DNA of 52,437 nucleotides from JAEZDP01 sp044508265 (GTDB lineage: Bacteria > Acidobacteriota > Vicinamibacteria > Vicinamibacterales > Vicinamibacteraceae): NCBI GenBank assembly GCA_044508265.1, contig JBIQIB010000016.1, positions 1-52,437 on the forward strand, written 5' to 3'. The first letter of the stretch is position 1; each line of letters starts with the position of its first letter. Below, in pieces: positions 8,653-16,804 of this stretch. The notes under the pieces are model-generated. The model was not told the DNA's origin, did no database searches, and saw nothing but the letters and a program-made list of their open reading frames with translations. Made by a program: the position numbers and the translations under genes.

Positions 8653-10293
8653 TCACTGTGTCTCCGACAGCACGCCCGCATCGGACTCGCGGACCGTCGA
8701 CAGCACCCAGGCGGTGCGCTCCTCGAAGTAGCCGTCCACGAAGCCGGTGAGGCTGGCGTGCTCGCGGCGTCCACCGGTAACGGCAGCGAAGAACCCGTGA
8801 TTGGCGTCGTCGAACACCCTGATCGTCACGTCGTGCCGCCCGGCGGCCGCGAGGGCCTCCTCCATGCGCCGGCGGTGGACCCGCGGCGGGACGATGGCAT
8901 CACGCCCGCCGTAGAGCACCAGCATCGGCACCTCGAGCCGGGTCAGCGCCGGGATCGGGTCGTAGCCGAAGATGTGGTCCCAGTGCCAGCGGAGCGACTC
9001 GAGGGAGGCCGGCGGGTTGGTATAAGGCAGCCACGGCGTGTCGGTGGCCTGCATCTGTCGCTGGAGCCGCTCCCAGCCTTCGCCGGTACGTGCGACCTCG
9101 AACTTGAGGTCCATGAAGCCCAGCGCGCGCGCGATGTCCTCAGCGGCGAACCCGTCAGCGCGCAGTTGCGACTCGACGCGGAGGCGCTCGTGCTCGCGTG
9201 GCGTCAGGGTCGGCGCGGATTCGACGACGACGAAGGCGACGTCGTGCGACCGTGAAGCCGCCAGCGGGGCCACCCACCCGCCAAGGCTGACGCCATGAAG
9301 CCCGATCGCCTCGCTCCTGATGTCGTGCCGCTCCCGCAGGTACGCCACACCGGCCAGGGCGTCGTCGGCCAGATCGTCGAAGGTCGTCCGACCGGCGTCG
9401 CCCGTGGACGCGCCGACCCCGCGCTTGTCGGTGATCAGGACGGCCACGCCGTTGCGGGCGAAGTGGTCGGCAAAGGGCCGCAGGACGTCCCGGGTCACGT
9501 CGCCCGACCCGTGGATCATGACGAGCGCCGGATGCGGGCCGGGCGTCGCCGGTACCAGCAGCGAGCCGGCGATCTCGGCCGCCGAACTCGCGAAGCGCAC
9601 CTGTTCCTCCGTGTAGAAGATCTGCCGGCGTGCATCCACCGACTTCTTCCCGCGCGTGATGCGCGCCAGCGCCGCCGGCGCCCCCGGTTCGCCGTCGAAC
9701 GCGATCTCGATGGCGACGGGATAGCCCGTGCCCATCGTCGGACCACCCACGAAGTACCTCGGCGTCAGGGCGTACAGCGTGCCTGTGCGGCCGGTGTCGT
9801 AGTCCACGTAGATGGCCCCGCCTGCCGACGGCGCCACGAGCAGGACCTTGCCTTCGTCCCAGACGTAGGTGCCGTGGACGCGTTCGAGCTCGCCATCCGT
9901 CGGCGTCACCAGCTTCGTCAGCTCGAACGTGGTGAAGCCCTCCACCCCCTGCCTGACGGTGCCCTTGATCCGGCGATCGCGCACGCGGCCCTCGAAGTGC
10001 ATCGGGAGGCCGGCCGTCGGCAGCTCGAACCTGACGCGGTCGCCCCGCTGTTCGAGGGCATGCAGCGGGATGCCGTGCTCCGCGCGGCGCGGGATGTCCA
10101 GGGTGCCGCTGGGCGCGTCTCCTGTCCTGCCGAACGTGACGTCAACGGCGACGACGCCGTTCGCTCCGTGAAATCCGCCGATCCATCGGCCGTCGATCAC
10201 CGGCTCTGCTGCCGCCGCGGCGCCGCTCACGGCGAGCGTGGCCGCCGCGAGGAGCAAGGAAAGTCGCTGGGTGCTGATAGTGCTGGCGCTCAC
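8653..10293 (-). CDS. Secreted alpha/beta hydrolase with N-terminal beta domain
   Basis: Serine hydrolase of 546 residues. Signal peptide at residues 1-28 (LSLLLAAATLAVSGAAAAAE). Residues about 30-230 form a beta-rich region; the hydrolase fold follows, with the oxyanion segment VMIHGSGDVTRD, nucleophile Ser336 in GVSLGG, acid Asp465 in GGRDAIVPP and His499 in DANHGFF. The plan resembles acyl-peptidase-like or BAAT/S9-type hydrolases that carry an N-terminal domain. The GTG start at 10293 has GGAGAG a few nt upstream. A similar two-part hydrolase (45134-46840) occurs in this window with the same overall plan, suggesting a paralogous family. Substrate unknown; a periplasmic esterase or peptidase is likely. 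Confidence 0.87.
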   Translation of the reverse strand: MSASTISTQRLSLLLAAATLAVSGAAAAAEPVIDGRWIGGFHGANGVVAVDVTFGRTGDAPSGTLDIPRRAEHGIPLHALEQRGDRVRFELPTAGLPMHFEGRVRDRRIKGTVRQGVEGFTTFELTKLVTPTDGELERVHGTYVWDEGKVLLVAPSAGGAIYVDYDTGRTGTLYALTPRYFVGGPTMGTGYPVAIEIAFDGEPGAPAALARITRGKKSVDARRQIFYTEEQVRFASSAAEIAGSLLVPATPGPHPALVMIHGSGDVTRDVLRPFADHFARNGVAVLITDKRGVGASTGDAGRTTFDDLADDALAGVAYLRERHDIRSEAIGLHGVSLGGWVAPLAASRSHDVAFVVVESAPTLTPREHERLRVESQLRADGFAAEDIARALGFMDLKFEVARTGEGWERLQRQMQATDTPWLPYTNPPASLESLRWHWDHIFGYDPIPALTRLEVPMLVLYGGRDAIVPPRVHRRRMEEALAAAGRHDVTIRVFDDANHGFFAAVTGGRREHASLTGFVDGYFEERTAWVLSTVRESDAGVLSETQ

Positions 10294-10368
10294 AGGCTCT
10301 CTCCGGCTGTCGAATGACTGATGCCGGGAGAGACGGACGCCGGAGGGGCGCGTTCACGGGTTTGACAC

Positions 10369-10398
10369 GACGCGCCGTCCCGTCGTGACGGGCGCGTC
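10369..10398 (-). terminator. Hairpin at the symporter stop codon, possible terminator
   Basis: GACGCG (10369-10374) pairs with CGCGTC (10393-10398), and an inner CCCGT/ACGGG pair closes a 4-nt loop. It overlaps the last bases of the symporter gene. There is no strong U-tract, so termination is only inferred. Confidence 0.35.
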
Positions 10399-12088
10399 AG
10401 GCGGGGTGACGAGTGGCCGGCCGCGTCACGAGGCTCACGGCCAGGCCGACGAGGACGACGCCGGCAGCGCCTATCACGTTGTGCCAGAGGAAGGAGATGT
10501 CGGGGCGGAAGACGGCAACGGCGGCGACCATCGCCATGCCGCCGATCAGGCCGACGAAGGCACCGGTGCCGGTGGCCCGGCGCGTGACCATCGCCAGGAT
10601 GAACACGCCGAGGATCGAGCCGTAGAAGAACGAGCCGAACCTGTTGACGACCTCGATGAGCGACCCGAGGTTGGTCGCGTACACGGCGACGCCGCAGGCA
10701 AAGAGGCCCCACGCCCCCGTCGCGACGCGCGACACGCGCAGGTAGTGTTCGTCGGGCGCGCTCGGGCTGACGAAGCGCCGGTAGAAGTCGATCACGGTGG
10801 TCGTCGCCAGCGCGTTGAGCTCCGACGCGATGGACGACATCGCCGCGGCCATGATGGCCGCCAGGAGGATGCCCACGAGCCCGACGGGCAGCGCCGTCGT
10901 CACGAACGTCGGGAAGACGTAGTTCACGTCACGGTACGTCGCATCGCCGGTCACTTCCTTGACGATCTCGATCGCTTCGGTCCGGACGTCACGAACGCGG
11001 GCGTCGGCAGCGAGGAACGCCGACCGGGCCGCCTCGCGATCCGCCGCTTCCGCGCCCGCCATGGCGGCGGCCGCCTCGCGGCGCGCCTCGAATGCCTGCG
11101 CGAACGCCGACTCGGCGTCGGCGTAGCGCGACGCCTCGGCGCTGGCTCGCACGCGGTTGTCGTGCACCGGGTTGAACAGCATGGGCGGCTGGTGGAACAG
11201 GTAGAAGACGAACACCATGACGCCGATCAGCAGCACCAGCACCTGCAGCGGAATCTTCCAGTAGGCGCTCATGTACAGCGACGAGGTGGCCTCCGTCTCG
11301 CTCCTGGCCGTCAGGTAGCGCTGCACCTGGCTCTGGTCGCATCCGAAGTACGACAGCATCAGGAACAGCCCGCCGATGAGGCCCGACCAGAACGTGTACG
11401 TCTCGCTCAGCGTGAAGCGGAAGTCGAACACCTGCAGCCGGCCCGTGGAGGCCGCGATGCGCAGCGCGTCGCCCATTCCCACCTGATCGGGCAGGGTGAA
11501 CACGAGCGCGATCATCACGGCCACCAGGCCGAAGACGATGAGGAACATCTGCTTCACGTCGGTCCACGTCACGGCCTGGACGCCGCCGAGCATGGTGTAG
11601 ACCGCGGTGGGCAGGCCAATCGCCAGGACGGTGATCGTCAGGTTCCAGCCGAGCAGGATCGACAGGATCACCGCAGGCGCGGAGATGATCGTGCCGCACG
11701 ACATCCCGCGCGAGAGCAGGAACAGCATGCTCGTCAGCGTGCGCGTCTTGGGGTCGAAGCGCCGCTCGAGGTACTCGTACGCCGTGTAGACCCGGGTCCT
11801 GTGGAAGAAGGGCACCGCCGTGACCGAGAGGATCACCATCGCCAGCGGCAGTCCGAAGTAGAACTGCACGAAGCGCATCCCGTCGTTGAAGCCCTGGCCC
11901 GTGGTGCCGACCATGGTGATGGCGCTGAGCTGCGTCGCCATCACCGCAAGGCCGACGGCCCACCAGGGATTGCTCCGGTGGCCGAGGAAGTACCCCTCGA
12001 TCTCACGGCTGCCGCGTGTGTGCTGGACGCCGGTGTAGACGATCCAGGACAGGTAGAGCCCGATGATGAGCCAGTCGATGGGATGCAT
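10397..12088 (-). CDS. Sodium:solute symporter (SSS family)
   Basis: Sodium-coupled transporter of 563 residues in the inner membrane. It shows the SSS pattern: YFLGHRSNPWWAVGLAVMATQLSA near residue 33, a core of 12 or more hydrophobic segments, and the signature with GCDQSQVQRYLTAR at about 249-262. Residues about 310-380 form an Ala/Glu/Arg-rich, likely coiled-coil insert (ASAEASRYADAESAFAQ) between two membrane segments, a feature I know from some acidobacterial SSS proteins. ATG 12088 follows the microprotein stop by 2 nt, with CAGGG upstream, so the two are probably translated in turn. Linked to argH in the same transcript; an amino acid or a sugar acid could be the substrate, but the sequence does not decide it. 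Confidence 0.9.
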   Translation of the reverse strand: MHPIDWLIIGLYLSWIVYTGVQHTRGSREIEGYFLGHRSNPWWAVGLAVMATQLSAITMVGTTGQGFNDGMRFVQFYFGLPLAMVILSVTAVPFFHRTRVYTAYEYLERRFDPKTRTLTSMLFLLSRGMSCGTIISAPAVILSILLGWNLTITVLAIGLPTAVYTMLGGVQAVTWTDVKQMFLIVFGLVAVMIALVFTLPDQVGMGDALRIAASTGRLQVFDFRFTLSETYTFWSGLIGGLFLMLSYFGCDQSQVQRYLTARSETEATSSLYMSAYWKIPLQVLVLLIGVMVFVFYLFHQPPMLFNPVHDNRVRASAEASRYADAESAFAQAFEARREAAAAMAGAEAADREAARSAFLAADARVRDVRTEAIEIVKEVTGDATYRDVNYVFPTFVTTALPVGLVGILLAAIMAAAMSSIASELNALATTTVIDFYRRFVSPSAPDEHYLRVSRVATGAWGLFACGVAVYATNLGSLIEVVNRFGSFFYGSILGVFILAMVTRRATGTGAFVGLIGGMAMVAAVAVFRPDISFLWHNVIGAAGVVLVGLAVSLVTRPATRHPA

Positions 12089-12090
12089 GG

Positions 12091-12207
12091 CTACCCTGCG
12101 AACGAGACCTGGAGCAGCCAGAGCAGGACGAGCGTGAGGGCCTGGACGCCGAGGACGTTCAACGCCGAGCGCCAGAAGCGGGGCGGCAGCTGCGGACCTT
12201 CGGTCAC
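12091..12207 (-). CDS. 38-residue single-span membrane microprotein
   Basis: Small gene between argH and the symporter. The product starts MTEGPQLPPRFWRSALN and ends in one hydrophobic span (VLGVQALTLVLLWLLQ) with a short VSFAG tail. Positive charges before the span predict the N-terminus inside. The GTG start at 12207 overlaps the argH stop in GTGA, GAGGG lies about 4 nt upstream, and its TAG ends 2 nt before the symporter ATG. Such spacing is hard to explain for a random frame. Small accessory proteins beside SSS transporters are known in bacteria; whether this belongs to those families is inference. It may stabilise or tune the symporter. Confidence 0.65.
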   Translation of the reverse strand: MTEGPQLPPRFWRSALNVLGVQALTLVLLWLLQVSFAG

Positions 12208-13667
12208 AGCGCCCTCACCGCCTCGCGCAGCAGCGCGCCGGCTTCCTGCAGTGCCCGGCGGCGGTCGGCCACCCAGTGGCTGTCGCGGTCGAGGAGCGCC
12301 CGCTCGGCGTCAACCGCCGGGCCCGTTCGCATGGGCGCCGGGCCTCCCGCCGTCGCACGCACCTCGACGAAGTGCCGGGGGCTGAGCAGCGTGTCGAGCG
12401 CGGCGTCGTCGATCGGCAGCGGCTCGCCGCGCACGGTGGTCAGCGCGCGCGCGAGCGAGACCGAAGGCGGAAGGCCCGGCACCTCGATCTGTTCACGCAC
12501 GAACGCCGCCGCCACCTCGTGACTGGCACGGAACGGCAGCCCATGGTGCCGGGTCAGCGTGTCGGCAAGCTCGGTGACCGTCGTGCCGCCCTCCGCGGCC
12601 CGCGCCGCCATCCGTGCCGTGTCGAACACGGCCTCCCCCATCGCCGCGCCGACGAGGCGGATGGCCCGCGCCCCGTCGCGGAACGCAGAGGCCACCAGCG
12701 GCTGGAGGTCGTCCTCGGTGTCGACGATGTCGCCGAATGGCGTGTTGTGCACGGCGACCATGACGCCCTGCGCCTGGCCGAGGGCCTTGCTGGCAAGCGA
12801 CCGCGCGTGCTCGAGCGCGACGGGATTGCGCTTCTGCGGCATGATGCTGCTGCACTGGACGAACCCGTCCGACAGACGCAGGTAACCGAACTCCGCAGTG
12901 CACCAGAGCAGCAGGTCCTGCACGAGACGGCCGACGCCGACGAGCGTCACCGACAGCGCCGAGGTCGCCTCGAGCAGGTAGTCCGCCGTGGCGATGCTGC
13001 CGTAGGTGTTGCCCGTCGGCTCGTCGAAGCCGAGCAGGGCACTCGTCCGCGTGCGGTCGATGGGAAAGCCGGTGCCGGTGATGGCGCAGGCGCCGAGCGG
13101 GCAGCGATTGACCGTCGCGTACGCGGCGCGCAGCCGCTCGTGGTCGCGCGTGAGCTGCTCGATGGCGCCGAGCAGGTAGTGCGCGATGGTGGTCGGCTGC
13201 GCGGGCTGCGTGTGGGTGTGGGCTGCGAACACCGACGTCAGGTGCGCCGACGCCTGGTCGAGGAGCGCCGCGCGGAGCTCGTCCACGGCAACGGCAATCT
13301 CCAGCAGGCCAGCCCGCAGGCGCATCCGGTACATCGTCATGTCGATGTCGTTGCGGCTGCGCGCCGTGTGGAGCCGGCCGGCCACGTCGTCGCCGCAGGC
13401 CTGCCGCAACTGTTCCTCGAGGTAGAAGAACAGGTCTTCGTAGGTGCCGTCGTAGGTCACCCGGCGGACATCGTCCTCGTCGATGCCGTCGAGGCCGGTG
13501 CGCAGCCGCCGCGCGTCGTCGCGCGAGACGATGCCCTGCTCGGTCAGCATCACGAGGTGTGCGTAGTCGATGGCGCGCAGCTGGGTGAGGAACAGGCGCT
13601 TGGCGTCCTCGAAGATGTCGTTGAGCACCAGGCGGACGTAGTCGGGCGCGAAAGGTGACATGGACAT
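12204..13667 (-). CDS. argH: Argininosuccinate lyase
   Basis: Catalyses argininosuccinate to arginine plus fumarate, the last step of arginine synthesis, in the cytoplasm. The 487-residue protein has the fumarase/ASL superfamily layout: the HTARSRNDIDMTMYRMRLR segment, the HTHTQPAQPTTIAHYLL region and the signature loop SSIMPQKRNP with the catalytic serine. Start ATG 13667 (with a second ATG at 13661) lies 5 or 11 nt after a TATACT box, so a leaderless or near-leaderless mRNA is likely. The gene leads the set argH-microprotein-symporter through a GTGA overlap. No other arginine genes are in the window. Confidence 0.95.
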   Translation of the reverse strand: MSMSPFAPDYVRLVLNDIFEDAKRLFLTQLRAIDYAHLVMLTEQGIVSRDDARRLRTGLDGIDEDDVRRVTYDGTYEDLFFYLEEQLRQACGDDVAGRLHTARSRNDIDMTMYRMRLRAGLLEIAVAVDELRAALLDQASAHLTSVFAAHTHTQPAQPTTIAHYLLGAIEQLTRDHERLRAAYATVNRCPLGACAITGTGFPIDRTRTSALLGFDEPTGNTYGSIATADYLLEATSALSVTLVGVGRLVQDLLLWCTAEFGYLRLSDGFVQCSSIMPQKRNPVALEHARSLASKALGQAQGVMVAVHNTPFGDIVDTEDDLQPLVASAFRDGARAIRLVGAAMGEAVFDTARMAARAAEGGTTVTELADTLTRHHGLPFRASHEVAAAFVREQIEVPGLPPSVSLARALTTVRGEPLPIDDAALDTLLSPRHFVEVRATAGGPAPMRTGPAVDAERALLDRDSHWVADRRRALQEAGALLREAVRAL

Positions 13668-13672
13668 TCGGC

Positions 13673-13678
13673 AGTATA
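13673..13678 (-). promoter_or_regulatory. -10-like TATACT of argH
   Basis: TATACT on the minus strand ends 5 nt before ATG 13667 and 11 nt before ATG 13661. No good -35 is visible. Transcription would begin at or within a few bases of the start codon. Confidence 0.5.
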
Positions 13679-13755
13679 TCGGCCCCCTCGTTCCCGGGGC
13701 TCCTGCGACGTCATGCCTCTGACGGGAAAGGCTGCCAGCGTGAGGGCGCGCGTGC

Positions 13756-15039
13756 TCAGTGGCCGATCGCGAGCAGGACGGCCGCAACGGCGCCGAGGCT
13801 CCAGCTGCCTGCGCCCAGCTGGCGCTGGCGCCCGGTCACGACATGCGCGACGACGTGCGCGACGAGCCCCCACAGCACGCCCTGCGTGATCGAGAGCGTG
13901 AGCGGGATGAGGACCAGCGTCAGGAACGCCGGCACCATCTGCTCGATCCTGTCGAACGGCAGGAACCTCACGGTGCCGAACATCATCAGCCCGACGAGAA
14001 TCAGCACCGGAGCGGTGGCGTAGCCCGGGATGGCGGCAACCAGCGGCGCCAGGAACAGACACGGAAGGAAGCAGAGGCCGGCGATCACCGCCGTGAGACC
14101 CGTGCGGCCGCCGGCTTCGATCCCGGCGGCACTCTCGACGTAGGCGGTGGCCGGCGACGAGCCGAACAGGCCCGACGTGAGCGTGGCGACGGCGTCGACG
14201 AGCAGCCCCTCGCGCATCCGTACGGGCCGGCCGTCTGCCTCGGTAAAGCCGGTGGCTTGCGAGACCCCGAGAAACGTGGACAGCGAGTCGAACAGGTCGG
14301 TGAAGAGCAGCGCCACGATCCCGGTCCAGAACATCGGTCGCAGCGCCGAGACGACGTCGAGCTGGAACGTCGCGCTTCGCAGGTCGGGCAGACTGACCCA
14401 CCGCTCGGGCGCCTCGACAAAGCCCCCCAGCCACGCAGCTGCCGTCACGACACCGATGCTGACGAGATACGCGGTCGGTCGCCGGCGCGCGAGCAGCGCG
14501 ACAGCTGTCAGCAGGCCCAGCCCGGCGAACGCCACCGAATGCCCCAGAGGGCCCGACGCGACGATGGTGGCCTCGCTGGCGACGACGAGGCCGGCGCCGC
14601 GGAGGCCGAGAAAGGTGAGCAGCAGGCCGATGCCGGCGGCCATCCCGGTCCGCAGGCCTGGTGGAATCGCCTCCGCCACGTGCTCGCGCAGGCGCGTGGC
14701 AGACACCAGCACGAACAGCACGCCGCTCCAGAACACCATGCCGAGAGCGACCGGCCAGGGGATGCCCTCTCCGAGGACGAGCGTGTAGGCGACGAAGGCG
14801 TTGAGGCCCATGCCCGGGGCGATGACGTACGGCAGGCGCGCGTACAGCCCCATCAGGATGGTCATCGACGCCGTGACGAGCACGGTGGCGGTGAGCACGC
14901 CGTCAAACGGCATGCCGGTGCCCTCGGTGGCGAGCACGGCGGGATTGACCGCGACGATGTACGCCGTCGCGAGGAACGAGGTCACGCCTGCGGTGACCTC
15001 CGTACGGCGGGACGGTGCCGGCACGGGCTCAGCGGACAA
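13756..15039 (-). CDS. NCS2 family purine permease (AzgA/PbuG type)
   Basis: Inner-membrane nucleobase transporter of 427 residues. The N-terminus (SRRTEVTAGVTSFLATAYIVAV) and the APGMGLNAFVAYTLVLGEG segment are characteristic of the adenine/guanine/hypoxanthine permease branch. The later SSPATAYVESAAGIEAGGRTGL motif is the second family signature. About 12-14 hydrophobic spans. The start is uncertain: TTG at 15039 overlaps the glycosyltransferase stop, and GTG at 15024 is the alternative. It lies downstream of the glycosyltransferase, with no spacer for a purine riboswitch. Purine or pyrimidine-analogue specificity cannot be fixed by eye. Confidence 0.88.
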   Translation of the reverse strand: MSAEPVPAPSRRTEVTAGVTSFLATAYIVAVNPAVLATEGTGMPFDGVLTATVLVTASMTILMGLYARLPYVIAPGMGLNAFVAYTLVLGEGIPWPVALGMVFWSGVLFVLVSATRLREHVAEAIPPGLRTGMAAGIGLLLTFLGLRGAGLVVASEATIVASGPLGHSVAFAGLGLLTAVALLARRRPTAYLVSIGVVTAAAWLGGFVEAPERWVSLPDLRSATFQLDVVSALRPMFWTGIVALLFTDLFDSLSTFLGVSQATGFTEADGRPVRMREGLLVDAVATLTSGLFGSSPATAYVESAAGIEAGGRTGLTAVIAGLCFLPCLFLAPLVAAIPGYATAPVLILVGLMMFGTVRFLPFDRIEQMVPAFLTLVLIPLTLSITQGVLWGLVAHVVAHVVTGRQRQLGAGSWSLGAVAAVLLAIGH

Positions 15040-16204
15040 GGGTCGCGAGGAAGGGCTCGAGGATGGCCATCACCCTCGGCCAGCGGTAATGGGTCTCGAC
15101 GTAGCTGCGGCCCTGCGCGCCGAGCCTTGTGGCGAGCGTTTCGTCCGTAGCCAGCAGCGTCAGGCCTTCGACGAACTCGTTCGCGTGGTGATAGTAGAGC
15201 CCGCCGTTGGCGCGCACGGTCTGCCCGAGCAGCACCTTGCAGCCGCCGTTGACCAGCGCAGGGACGCCGTGGTTCCACGCCTCGAGAAGGACCAGGCTCA
15301 GGCTCTCGTACGGCGACGGCATGATGAGCGTCCGTGCCGAACCGAGCAGCGTCTCGCGCAGGTGTTCCGGCACGAATCCCAGCGGACGGATCTGCGGGTG
15401 GCTCGGCACCTCCATGAACTCGGGACCGGCAAGGACGAGCGGCAGGTCCGGCCTGCCGCGCTCGACGTACTGCAGGTAGTGGCGGAAGAGCGTCTCGCAG
15501 CCCTTGTTGCGTTCCACGCGCCCGAGGTAGAGCGCATACGGGAACGTCACGCCGAGATCGGTGAGCTGCGAGCGCAGCTCGGGATGCGGCATGGGCGGCG
15601 GCTCGAGGCCCGACCCGACGATGCACGACGGCGGCAGCGGCGCCGATGCCCTGGACGCGACCAGTTCCTCTTCTTCAGGGGTCAGGAACACGTACCCGGC
15701 CGGCTGGGTGAAGTAGTCCCGCAGCACGTCGAGGAAGACGAGCGGGTCCTCCTCTGCCGTTGGCACCAGCACGGCGCGGTCGCGCACGATCGGCAACCCG
15801 AAGAACGACGGGTAGTAGCGGTACGACCAGAACAGCACCAGGTCATACGCGTCGCCTCTGGTGCGGAGGTGCTCGAGGAGGCCGGGCGTGTGCGGGCCGT
15901 TCTCGTCGAACCACGCGAGTTGCTGGTCCCGGGTGGACCGCCTGCCGAACACCTGGTGGCTGAGGTCGGCGAAGCGGTGCAGACGGCGCTGCCGCGACAC
16001 CGGGAACCTCATGACCCGCACGGGCCCCACGTGCGACTCGCCGGGAGGATAGGCGTTGGCCCAGACCAGGTAGTCCTTCGCGCAGCTGGTCAGCACCGTC
16101 ACGTCGTGCTGCGCAGCGAGGCGCTCCGCAATCGCGCGGCAGTGCGCCTCGGCGCCGCCCGTCACGTCGGCGCCATACCGCTGGACGACGCAGGCGATCT
16201 TCAC
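15029..16204 (-). CDS. GT4-like glycosyltransferase
   Basis: Retaining glycosyltransferase of 391 residues with a GT-B fold. The N-terminal Rossmann part starts MKIACVVQRYGADVTGGAEA (GG-AE glycine turn), and the C-terminal donor-binding part has PYALYLGRVERNKGCETLF and the EX7E-like PSPYESLSLVLLEAWNHGVPAL. The GTG start at 16204 overlaps the stop of the 158-residue coiled-coil protein in GTGA. Probably works in the cytoplasm on lipid-linked or envelope glycans; donor and acceptor are unknown. Its stop lies inside the purine permease start region, so the genes form one transcript. Confidence 0.87.
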   Translation of the reverse strand: MKIACVVQRYGADVTGGAEAHCRAIAERLAAQHDVTVLTSCAKDYLVWANAYPPGESHVGPVRVMRFPVSRQRRLHRFADLSHQVFGRRSTRDQQLAWFDENGPHTPGLLEHLRTRGDAYDLVLFWSYRYYPSFFGLPIVRDRAVLVPTAEEDPLVFLDVLRDYFTQPAGYVFLTPEEEELVASRASAPLPPSCIVGSGLEPPPMPHPELRSQLTDLGVTFPYALYLGRVERNKGCETLFRHYLQYVERGRPDLPLVLAGPEFMEVPSHPQIRPLGFVPEHLRETLLGSARTLIMPSPYESLSLVLLEAWNHGVPALVNGGCKVLLGQTVRANGGLYYHHANEFVEGLTLLATDETLATRLGAQGRSYVETHYRWPRVMAILEPFLATLVR

Positions 16205-16677
16205 GTCGCCGGCTTCCCCTCGCCGCGCTCCAGTGCCTCCACGCGGGCCGTCAGCCGGGCGTGGTCGACGGCCAGCCGCTCCAGGCAGGCCATGAGCACG
16301 AAGTTCAGCCGCTCCTGCCGGGCGAAGTTCTCCCGCGAGTAGTCGAACAGCCACCGCATCAGCGGCAGCAGCAGGCGGCGCTTCAGCCAGACGAGGACGC
16401 TCCCCATCATCGGCCGGTGGCTCGACAGACGCAGCGACGGATCGAGGCGCCAGGCGTCCTCGTCGTCGAGCAGCTCCGGCAGGAGCAGCCGCTCGCGGTT
16501 CGCGTACGGCAACGCGTCGTGCAGCAGGCGCTCGGTGGCCACGAAGAGCTGCTCCTCGGAGAACTCCGCCACGCCGTTGCGCACCAGCCGCGCGCGGACG
16601 TCCTCTCGCACACGGGCGCGGACCTCGGCCATCACCTGCTCGATGTCGATGGCGTGTGGCTGGGCTGGCTCGGTCAC
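16201..16677 (-). CDS. Coiled-coil protein paired with glycosyltransferase
   Basis: A 158-residue protein of unknown function, probably cytoplasmic. It begins MTEPAQPHAIDIEQVMAEV. An N-terminal IDIEQVMAEVRARV-type helix and a LMRWLFDYSRENFARQERLN segment recur, in my experience, in small proteins encoded next to glycosyl- and methyltransferases of surface-glycan clusters. The C-terminus (LERLAVDHARLTARVEALERG) is a short coiled coil. GTG start at 16677 with AAGGA 6 nt upstream; a TAAGAT box (16699-16704) precedes it. GTGA overlap with the glycosyltransferase suggests a partner role, which is inference. Confidence 0.7.
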   Translation of the reverse strand: MTEPAQPHAIDIEQVMAEVRARVREDVRARLVRNGVAEFSEEQLFVATERLLHDALPYANRERLLLPELLDDEDAWRLDPSLRLSSHRPMMGSVLVWLKRRLLLPLMRWLFDYSRENFARQERLNFVLMACLERLAVDHARLTARVEALERGEGKPAT

Positions 16678-16749
16678 GGCAAGTCCTTGAACTCGGGCAT
16701 CTTACCCCAGCGAAGCGGGCCGCCGGTTGGCAGCGCGCCGCGGGCGACA

Positions 16750-16755
16750 TATCCT
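16750..16755 (+). promoter_or_regulatory. -10-like TATCCT upstream of DedA gene
   Basis: TATCCT followed by about 49 nt to ATG 16805, giving a leader of about 42 nt. Diverges from the TAAGAT box of the leftward glycosyltransferase unit. No clear -35. Confidence 0.35.
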
Positions 16756-16804
16756 TGTCGTTTGGCTGCGCCGGAGGGGGGCGGGCCGGCACACGCCGAC
16801 ATTC

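Noticed and set aside
16677..16700. Eight-codon upstream frame (ATG at 16700) ending in GTGA at the 158-residue protein start
   Set aside because: It could be a leader peptide, but its ATG overlaps the TAAGAT box, so it may not be in the mRNA. Too short to support.
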